Origin: Candidatus Bathyarchaeota archaeon
GTDB lineage: Archaea > Thermoproteota > Bathyarchaeia > 40CM-2-53-6
NCBI GenBank assembly: GCA_005882955.1
Contig: VBBB01000057.1
Location: forward strand, 1 to 5,238
Reading direction: 5' to 3'
Length of the DNA stretch: 5,238 bases
Made by a program: the position numbers and the translations under genes. Numbering within the stretch: position 1 is the first letter of the stretch; each line of letters opens with the position of its first letter. The notes beneath the pieces are model-generated. The model saw only the letters and a program-made list of their open reading frames with translations, searched no databases and had not been told where the DNA came from. Positions 1 through 4,685 of the stretch are shown here, in pieces.

Positions 1-1
1 A

Positions 2-1333
2 ATAATCGCCGCCGTCCTCAGCTTCGCACTATCCTTCATCGGGCCGTTCCTCTTCCTTTACGGAGCAGCACAGCTATCCACAGGTCTGGCAGAACAATTT
101 CACAAGAAATTCTCCCGCATCTCTAGATGGATTATCGGGGATGTTGCAGCCCTCGCATCAAAGAGTGTCTTCAGAAACCCTCGAAGGGTCGCGGCCCTCG
201 TATTCATAGTCGCCCTCATCGTCGGATACTCCATCTGGGTGATCGGCGACCTTGCCAGCCAGCAAGACTACAACTATCGACAGGCAGAAGTAGCGGTAGG
301 ATCAGACATCCGCCTCTCAGGAATAAGCTCGATAGCAAACGCGACAATGATAGCAGACCAACTTCGAGGCTGGGGTAACATTACAGGAGCGACGGCCGAG
401 TCCGATTTCTCTGGGACAGCTACAGCGGGTGGGATTCAGATCAAGGCCATAGATCCGCTCACGTGGAGACAGGGCGCATACTACGAGCCGGGTTGGTTCA
501 CAGGAGATGTTAACGCGGTATTCGCGACCATGATGGGCAATAATCACACAATGGTCTTGGATCGTGGCGTCGCCTCATACTATTCCTTCGGCATCGGGAC
601 AACAATCGTCCTCAACTACGGATCAATAAACGCGTCTGTGATCAGCTATTTCGGTCCTGACTACTCCCAATCATCGGGAGGACCCTTTGGTCGTTCCTTC
701 TCACCTGAGGGCTGGTCATTCGTACCGGTCGGGCTCATAAGACCAAACGCCACTCTATTCAATCCAACCAACATTGTACTAGCCAAAGCGTCTCCAAACG
801 TCTCCCTCACACAACTCGCTCTCTCCTTACAGTCCGCTTATCCCAGTCTCACAATAACAACAGCCCAAGTTGCCACGCAAGGAGTCCCTGGAGTCATAAA
901 TGTCGGCACGCAGAATGTGCTCCGGCTCGGAACGGCCTTCGCAGCCCTCGCGGCAAGCATAGGCGTCGGTACCATCGCTTATACCGGCTATCGAGAAAGG
1001 GAGAAGGAGATCACCATGGTATCAGTCCGGGGGTTGTCCTATAGACAGCTGGCCGGCCTTCTCATCACCGAATTCCTACCACTAGTAATCTTCGCTCTAG
1101 TCCTAGCTACAATTGTTGGGCTCATCGTAGTCTGGGGAGACGCCCTCGGACAGAACTCCCTAAACCAGAACTACCTTCAAATCCTCGCGGCCCGACGAGT
1201 AGTCTTTCCACTCTGGGCCTCTGCAAATATTCTCGTCATCGTCGCACTCGTGCTGATCGGAGTCTTCTTACCTGCACTGACGGCTGCGCGCAAAGACCTT
1301 TCAAAGATGAGCAGAACGGTGAGATTCGCTTGA
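2..1333 (+). CDS. FtsX/MacB-type ABC transporter permease, C-terminal part (5' end outside window)
   Basis: The frame is open from the left edge, so this is the last 443 residues of a longer protein; the GTG at 239 is an internal Val codon inside a membrane region, not a start. Visible order: a membrane segment at about residues 1-24, a cytoplasmic linker with RNPRR (a motif typical of the start of an FtsX repeat), a membrane segment at about 63-83, an extracytoplasmic domain at about 84-305, then three membrane segments near 308-330, 350-378 and 402-430. After the third-last segment comes YREREKEITMVSVRGLS, the FtsX-domain coupling segment (family form R-x-R-E-x-x-x-x-x-x-R-G-x-S) that contacts the ATPase. 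Having a membrane helix before the RNPRR helix suggests a two-FtsX-domain permease whose first half lies upstream; this is inference. The ectodomain has six N-x-S/T sequons, as in archaeal surface proteins. It overlaps the next gene, its ATPase, by four bases. Substrate unknown; lipoprotein, lipid or peptide export are family possibilities. Confidence 0.9.
   Translation: MIAAVLSFALSFIGPFLFLYGAAQLSTGLAEQFHKKFSRISRWIIGDVAALASKSVFRNPRRVAALVFIVALIVGYSIWVIGDLASQQDYNYRQAEVAVGSDIRLSGISSIANATMIADQLRGWGNITGATAESDFSGTATAGGIQIKAIDPLTWRQGAYYEPGWFTGDVNAVFATMMGNNHTMVLDRGVASYYSFGIGTTIVLNYGSINASVISYFGPDYSQSSGGPFGRSFSPEGWSFVPVGLIRPNATLFNPTNIVLAKASPNVSLTQLALSLQSAYPSLTITTAQVATQGVPGVINVGTQNVLRLGTAFAALAASIGVGTIAYTGYREREKEITMVSVRGLSYRQLAGLLITEFLPLVIFALVLATIVGLIVVWGDALGQNSLNQNYLQILAARRVVFPLWASANILVIVALVLIGVFLPALTAARKDLSKMSRTVRFA
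1318..1322 (+). promoter_or_regulatory. Ribosome binding site (GGTGA) for the ABC ATPase
   Basis: GGTGA matches the archaeal anti-Shine-Dalgarno sequence and ends seven bases before the TTG at 1330. It lies inside the last codons of the permease gene and supports the TTG start, as no ATG occurs in frame until codon 37, which is inside the nucleotide-binding fold. Confidence 0.6.
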
Positions 1334-2226
1334 CATCTGTCGAAGTGACGATCAACTCACTAGTAAAGGCCTACAAGCTTGGTCGAATTGAAGTCCAAGC
1401 GTTGCGGGGGCTCAGTCTCAAGGTCGAAGCAGGGAGAATGGTTTCAATCATAGGTCCCAGTGGCAGTGGAAAAACCACGCTTCTCAACATACTCGGTGGA
1501 CTCGACCGAGCGACCGCCGGCACCGTAACGGTCGGCGACACAACACTCACCGAACTCGCCCCATCAGAGCTAGTAGGCTATCGCCGAGATGTCGTTGGTC
1601 ACATCTTCCAGGCCCTAAACCTGATCCCAACACTGACAACGGAAGAGAATGTTGAGCTGCCCATGATGGCTGCAGGAGTCCCGAGATCGTCACGCTTGTC
1701 AAGGACAAAGGAGCTTCTCAGTATTGTTGGACTCTCCGACCGGCAGGATCACAAACCTGATGAGCTGAGTGGTGGAGAGCAGCAGAGAGTAGCCATTGCA
1801 GCAGCCCTCGCAAACGACCCGCCCCTGCTCCTCGCCGACGAGCCCACAGGCGAGTTGGACAGCGTCAACGCAAGAATGGTTACTGACTTCCTTGTCAAAG
1901 TAAACCGGGGACTAGGGAAGACCGTGATCATGGTGACACATGATCAGAACGTTGCTCGCGTGGCAGACAACATAATGCGAATAGAGGATGGAACCATCAA
2001 AGCCTCCCTGACACCTAGCCAGATAGCAAGTCCCGAAGTATCGACATCGTACCTAGACCAGTTGAGGAAGCGCGTCGTTGAACTTGAGGCTCAGATGAAG
2101 CAGCTCGACGAGGATTTCAAAGCAGGACGAATCAACGGGGACGAATATGCGGAACACCGCGTCCGGCTGAAACAGATACGCGCTGGTATTCAGGACGAGT
2201 TACAGCGACAAGGCGTAGTCGGCTAG
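1330..2226 (+). CDS. ABC transporter ATP-binding protein (MacB/LolD/FtsE-like) with a helical C-terminal extension
   Basis: This 298-residue cytoplasmic ATPase powers the permease encoded just upstream. All ABC motifs are intact: Walker A GPSGSGKT at 42-49, Q-loop Gln94, signature LSGGEQQ at 146-152, Walker B LLLADEP at 166-172 with catalytic Glu171, D-loop at 176-178 and switch His204. The sequence DEPTGELDS is characteristic of the MacB/LolD/FtsE branch that pairs with FtsX-type permeases, in agreement with the neighbour. The ATPase domain ends near residue 226, the usual length for this branch. About 70 further residues follow: a charged helix (about 241-262) and a stretch at 259-281 with the pattern L-x-x-x-F-x-x-G-x-I-x-x-x-E-Y, resembling the SHOCT or short coiled-coil tails found on many archaeal proteins. 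TTG start chosen for the GGTGA site seven bases upstream and the TTGA overlap with the permease stop, which implies translational coupling. Confidence 0.93.
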   Translation: MTSVEVTINSLVKAYKLGRIEVQALRGLSLKVEAGRMVSIIGPSGSGKTTLLNILGGLDRATAGTVTVGDTTLTELAPSELVGYRRDVVGHIFQALNLIPTLTTEENVELPMMAAGVPRSSRLSRTKELLSIVGLSDRQDHKPDELSGGEQQRVAIAAALANDPPLLLADEPTGELDSVNARMVTDFLVKVNRGLGKTVIMVTHDQNVARVADNIMRIEDGTIKASLTPSQIASPEVSTSYLDQLRKRVVELEAQMKQLDEDFKAGRINGDEYAEHRVRLKQIRAGIQDELQRQGVVG

Positions 2227-2268
2227 AACCATCAGACGGATTTCTGTTATCAAGAAGTTGGGCCAGGT
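2227..2268. other. Short convergent intergenic gap without a recognisable terminator
   Basis: These 42 bases separate the ABC ATPase stop (plus strand) from the stop of the ThyX-like catalytic gene (minus strand). No strong hairpin and no long T-run is seen in either direction; the plus strand has only short T-clusters around 2241-2249. Transcription from either side may run into the facing gene. Confidence 0.4.
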
Positions 2269-3006
2269 TCAGTATTTTCTGACGAAACCGTCAACTGGAT
2301 GCGCAAAGTCCAGGTATGGCTGAAGTTCCAAGTGGAACAATTCTCCCGGAGGCGTCTTCTCGAACATTTCAGTCTGCTTCTGGACGAGGTCACTTACCAG
2401 TAGTACTCGTTTCTTGATGTAGTCGCTTTCATCAGCGGCCGGGAGCGGACCGAATACTTGGGGAGCGACTAGGCTGACGGCGGCATACATTGACCATGCA
2501 AGGTCTCGAATCTCCCATTGAGCGTCAGGGGCGCATCTCAGATTGAAAAAATGGATTAGCTGTCGGGGACTCATGCTCATCACGATGTTCGTCGTGGCTG
2601 CGTTGGGACGAAGGTATCTGCCGTCTTCGGCTTTGATTCCCTTGGCGACTAGTCCTTCCTCTGCCTGGCGGGTCAGGTCCATTACGTCGGAAAAGGTCAG
2701 ATCGAGTTTCTGTCCATGTATTTCGACTGGGACTTTCAGATCTTCGGGGATTCCTGACGGTTTCAGGTATCCATAGCTCCGGGTTATCTTCACATAACGT
2801 TGTGATTGTTGAGAGAAACTAGCAATTCTATGACGTACAATCTGGTGGCTTGCGGCTCGGCTGACACCTTGTAGGTCGAAAGTGAAGCTTCCATGCCGTA
2901 ATAGATCGTTCTGCCCCATTTTGACACCTTCCCTCTCGAGATTGGAGATGAGGCTTGGATAGTTGGTGTAACTGAACAGGATGACCTTGCTTGTCATAGC
3001 GTTCAA
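2269..3006 (-). CDS. thyX: ThyX-type flavin-dependent thymidylate synthase, RHR-motif-bearing polypeptide
   Basis: ThyX converts dUMP to dTMP using methylenetetrahydrofolate and NADPH with bound FAD, as a cytosolic homotetramer. Here 245 residues carry the family hallmark RHRIASFSQQSQRY at 58-71 (family RHRxxS), then EDGRYLRPNA at 127-136 and LR-CAPDAQWEIR at about 156-167, whose Arg157 corresponds to the dUMP-binding Arg174 of the Thermotoga enzyme. The N-terminus is short and unusual: the segment aligning with the flavin-site GHxxxxEH reads GQNDLLRH (31-38), with Gln for the key His and Arg for Glu. The Asn of the TxN-x-R motif is Ser146. The C-terminal tail after about 180 does not resemble the usual family ending. 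It overlaps the preceding ThyX-like gene through TTGA; the TTG start is chosen for that coupling, but ATG at 2997, five bases after that stop, is equally credible. Function alone is doubtful; it probably works with its neighbour. Confidence 0.88.
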   Translation of the reverse strand: MNAMTSKVILFSYTNYPSLISNLEREGVKMGQNDLLRHGSFTFDLQGVSRAASHQIVRHRIASFSQQSQRYVKITRSYGYLKPSGIPEDLKVPVEIHGQKLDLTFSDVMDLTRQAEEGLVAKGIKAEDGRYLRPNAATTNIVMSMSPRQLIHFFNLRCAPDAQWEIRDLAWSMYAAVSLVAPQVFGPLPAADESDYIKKRVLLVSDLVQKQTEMFEKTPPGELFHLELQPYLDFAHPVDGFVRKY

Positions 3007-3458
3007 CTCTTAACCGTCGCAGCCAACGTAGAGGCTATGTTTGGTGCGGCTGTGATTAGCGTCGCTACGAGTTCCCTGCTGAGGGGTGGCGGGTTTTTCG
3101 CACGCGCGAGCTCCACCAAGACCCTGAGGTTGGTCGTCACGATCCATTTCTCCTCGTCGACCTGGCTTGTCTCGAAGAACTTTGACGAGTCAAGGAGGGA
3201 GAGAATGTCTTTCTCGCTAGCATCCACGAGCCACGTGATGCTGTTGTGTTCCAGAATATCGTAGTGTCCCAGTTCCAGGGATCTTCTCAATAGCCCCGTT
3301 ATCCGTTCCTCGTCGAAGACCTTCTCTCCCTCCAGTGCCTTGTCGGGTGAGGTATGAGCGAACAACTGGTAGCCCGGGTGGGGTGAGTAGCATGAGCGCA
3401 TAGCGGCCGCGCATACCCTTTCCAGGTCCGGTTCGAAGCCTACGAGCTGGACTCGCAC
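3003..3458 (-). CDS. ThyX-like N-terminal-type protein lacking the RHR core; probable partner of the downstream ThyX
   Basis: This 151-residue product begins like archaeal ThyX (MRVQLVGFEPDLERVCAAAM then SCYS, about 1-25) and contains LGHYDILEH at 63-71, matching the GHxxxxEH motif whose first His contacts FAD in ThyX. After SITWLVDASEKD (73-84) the family's RHRxxS motif and about 70-100 residues of the core are absent. The sequence resumes with WIVTTNLRVL (105-114), matching the TxN-x-R-x-L motif that binds flavin and nucleotide, and ends in a helix ending near APNIAST. The usual ThyX is about 220-250 residues. It therefore has what the downstream gene lost and lacks what that gene kept. GTG is the only plausible start in the frame before the upstream stop at 3507-3509 and fits the family N-terminus; no clear ribosome site precedes it. 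It could instead be a decaying paralogue, but the frame is intact and overlaps the next gene by four bases. Confidence 0.8.
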   Translation of the reverse strand: MRVQLVGFEPDLERVCAAAMRSCYSPHPGYQLFAHTSPDKALEGEKVFDEERITGLLRRSLELGHYDILEHNSITWLVDASEKDILSLLDSSKFFETSQVDEEKWIVTTNLRVLVELARAKNPPPLSRELVATLITAAPNIASTLAATVKS

Positions 3459-3483
3459 CTTGGAGAAGCGCCTATCAATGAAT

Positions 3484-3498
3484 GGGGTGTTCAGCCCC
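3484..3498. repeat. Small GC-rich inverted repeat in the thyX leader
   Basis: GGGGT-GTTCA-GCCCC can fold into a five-pair stem (one a G-T pair) with a five-base loop. It lies 26-40 bases upstream of the GTG start of the ThyX-like pair, between that start and the T-rich promoter candidate. There is no T-tract after it on the plus strand, so it is not a convincing terminator. It could be a regulator site, or chance. Confidence 0.25.
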
Positions 3499-3499
3499 C

Positions 3500-3510
3500 T
3501 AAAAAACTAC
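3500..3510 (-). promoter_or_regulatory. Candidate archaeal TATA-like element for the ThyX-like gene pair
   Basis: Read on the minus strand this is GTAGTTTTTTA, a T-rich hexamer run about 42-48 bases upstream of the GTG at 3458. An archaeal promoter here would start transcription near 3476, leaving a leader of about 18 bases. The match to the TTTATA-type consensus is poor, and a second AT-rich patch (GAATATG on the minus strand, near 3526-3533) is an alternative. Confidence 0.25.
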
Positions 3511-3586
3511 TGAGCACGCGGACGAACATATTCTCTTACTGACAAAGGGGTCTGTGCCTTCTAGCTGTTGCTTCCGGAGACACCAC

Positions 3587-3614
3587 GCTTAGCTATTCGA
3601 TTAGCTTAGTTCGA
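3587..3614. repeat. Imperfect direct repeat in the divergent intergenic region
   Basis: GCTTAGCTATTCGA (3587-3600) is followed after three bases by GCTTAGTTCGA (3604-3614), the same sequence with three bases missing. The hexamer TTAGCT recurs 12 bases apart (3589 and 3601). It lies 30-56 bases upstream of the zinc-ribbon start, a position where an archaeal operator or a local duplication would both be reasonable. No known motif is recognised. Confidence 0.35.
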
Positions 3615-3623
3615 GAATGCTGG

Positions 3624-3639
3624 TTAGAGGAGGCTCTAA
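3624..3639 (+). promoter_or_regulatory. Inverted repeat with the ribosome binding site (GAGGAGG) in its loop
   Basis: TTAGAG-GAGG-CTCTAA is a perfect six-base inverted repeat with a four-base loop. The strong Shine-Dalgarno sequence GAGGAGG occupies 3627-3633, nine bases before the ATG at 3643, so three of its bases are in the 5' arm and the last four form the loop. If the hairpin forms in mRNA it would partly mask or display the ribosome site. The ribosome site itself is secure; the regulatory role is inference. Confidence 0.55.
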
Positions 3640-3642
3640 ACG

Positions 3643-4005
3643 ATGGCCGCAGACGAGGCTCAGAGTGAGGCTCAAGAGGATTCGCTACCTGAGGCCACGA
3701 TAGAACCGTTTCTTGACATGCGGGACCCTACTTTCAGGCGCATTCTGCGAGCGGCGACGAGCAAGTTCAACCAGATGATCTGTCCTCTTATGGCCTCCGT
3801 CTGCGTCCGTGATCTCTGCATGTTCTGGAACGACCACTCAAAGTCCTGCTACATTGTTGATACTTTGAAGACGAATCTCTATCATACCATCTGTCCGAAG
3901 TGCGGTTCGACGAACATCCAGCTCTCCACACGCGAAGGACGCACGGGGAAGACGAAGAGTTTCAGATGTGATACTTGCAACAATGAATGGAGCTCTGTAC
4001 ACTAG
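3643..4005 (+). CDS. Small two-module Cys4 protein with TFIIS-like C-terminal zinc ribbon
   Basis: The 120-residue protein has an acidic, probably disordered N-terminus (1-25), a short basic helix (about 30-45), a first cysteine cluster CX6CX4CX9C (Cys47, 54, 59, 69) containing CMFW, and a second CX2C-X21-CX2C cluster (Cys84, 87, 109, 112). The second reads CPKCGST then SFRCDTCNNEW, the form of the TFIIS/RPB9/archaeal TFS zinc ribbon, including the aromatic residue before the third Cys and Trp116 after the fourth. It lacks the Asp-Glu pair that TFS and TFIIS use to stimulate transcript cleavage; that loop is basic (REGRTGKTK, 97-105). It also lacks the N-terminal ribbon of TFS. A nucleic-acid or RNA-polymerase-binding role is likely; the first cluster may bind zinc or an iron-sulfur centre. 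Start set by GAGGAGG nine bases upstream. The gene is divergent from the ThyX-like pair and its stop interlocks with that of atpD. Confidence 0.88.
   Translation: MAADEAQSEAQEDSLPEATIEPFLDMRDPTFRRILRAATSKFNQMICPLMASVCVRDLCMFWNDHSKSCYIVDTLKTNLYHTICPKCGSTNIQLSTREGRTGKTKSFRCDTCNNEWSSVH
4002..4005. other. Interlocked convergent stop codons on a single CTAG
   Basis: The plus-strand zinc-ribbon gene ends with TAG at 4003-4005 and the minus-strand subunit D gene ends with TAG at 4004-4002, both read from the same palindromic CTAG. The two reading frames therefore overlap by four bases with no intergenic space, and any transcription terminator of either gene must lie inside the other coding region. 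Confidence 0.9.
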
Positions 4006-4682
4006 ACGGTCTCTAGCTCACGGCTGGGCATAGCAATCAATTCCTCTTCCTTCTCCTCTTCCAGCCTCGTCTTGATTCGTTTCAGCCGGAAAAAGTCCTC
4101 CCTCGCCCTCTCTTGTAGACTCATTTCGATGTAGCGTATCGTGTTCAGAATCCTCGGAATGACAATGTACTCGAGGCTATTGACCCGTCTCTTGGTAGCA
4201 GCTATCGCCTCAGCCAATCTACGAATCGCCTCTTCCGCGGCCGACAATTCTACTACGTTTTTCACCGCCTCGGTCATCAACGCCACTGCCTCGTCCAGCT
4301 TCGCTGAAGTCCCTATCATCGAGTAGGGGTAGCCTTCCAATGGTCTCAGCTGAACCTCCACGTCTGGAATCGAGACCCCGATAACGTTCCTCGTTGACGC
4401 GTCCACATCAAACCTGTCCTGCGCTGTCAGCGAAGTCTCCTCCAGCCTTGTCGATCCCATCAACATCTGAGCCTCGGCAAACCGGAGATACGTCCTGTTC
4501 AGAATGTCCTGAGTCTTGGCCCTCAACGCCGTTATTTCCCGGGCGAACTGGAAGAACTCGATCATCAACGCGTCCAGCTTCTCCCGGAGAAGGTCCTGGC
4601 CTCTCTGAGCGATGTTCCGCCTCTTCCGGAGAGCAATAAGCTCCATCCGAGTCGGACGAGCGCCAGGCAGAATATCTGGCAT
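4002..4682 (-). CDS. atpD: A/V-type ATP synthase subunit D
   Basis: Subunit D is the central-shaft protein that turns inside the A3B3 catalytic head and couples ATP synthesis or hydrolysis to ion flow through the membrane ring. The 226-residue product has the expected length. The N-terminal helix carries PTRMELIALRKRR (10-22) followed by QRGQDLLREKLDAL (26-39), the family opening of a long shaft helix. The C-terminal helix carries RRVNSLEYIVIPRI (165-178), then the TIRYIEM and REDFFRLKRIK segments (181-204), the family's closing signature. The two long helices would pair as an antiparallel coiled coil. A Glu-rich tail (208-214) follows. The ATG at 4682 lies three bases after the subunit B stop, with only a weak GGGAAG upstream, so translation is probably coupled. 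It appears to be the last gene on this strand, as the facing zinc-ribbon gene begins at once. Confidence 0.96.
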   Translation of the reverse strand: MPDILPGARPTRMELIALRKRRNIAQRGQDLLREKLDALMIEFFQFAREITALRAKTQDILNRTYLRFAEAQMLMGSTRLEETSLTAQDRFDVDASTRNVIGVSIPDVEVQLRPLEGYPYSMIGTSAKLDEAVALMTEAVKNVVELSAAEEAIRRLAEAIAATKRRVNSLEYIVIPRILNTIRYIEMSLQERAREDFFRLKRIKTRLEEEKEEELIAMPSRELETV

Positions 4683-4685
4683 TTT

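Noticed and set aside
127..378. 83-residue plus-strand frame inside the permease region
   Set aside because: Arg/Pro/His-rich composition typical of an off-frame reading of the permease gene, which has clear membrane segments here.
239..1333. GTG at 239 as the permease start
   Set aside because: The frame is open to the left edge and encodes an FtsX-type membrane segment and RNPRR linker before this codon; 239 falls inside a membrane helix.
2269..3458. A single thyX gene broken by a frameshift or sequencing error
   Set aside because: Both products contain their own counterpart of the N-terminal GHxxxxEH region and of the late TxN-x-R region, so joining them would give duplicated, not continuous, ThyX sequence. 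An error elsewhere in the pair cannot be excluded.
3484..3498. GC hairpin as an intrinsic terminator
   Set aside because: No T-run follows on the plus strand, no plus-strand gene ends before it, and on the minus strand it precedes rather than follows a gene.
3459..3642. A tRNA or small structured RNA in the largest intergenic gap
   Set aside because: No cloverleaf elements (T-loop GTTCGA with paired arms, anticodon arm) could be assembled; the TTCGA present belongs to the direct repeat.
3643..4005. Assignment as transcription factor S (TFS)
   Set aside because: The acidic pair needed for transcript cleavage is absent, the N-terminal TFS ribbon is replaced by a different Cys4 cluster, and the acidic head is unlike TFS.
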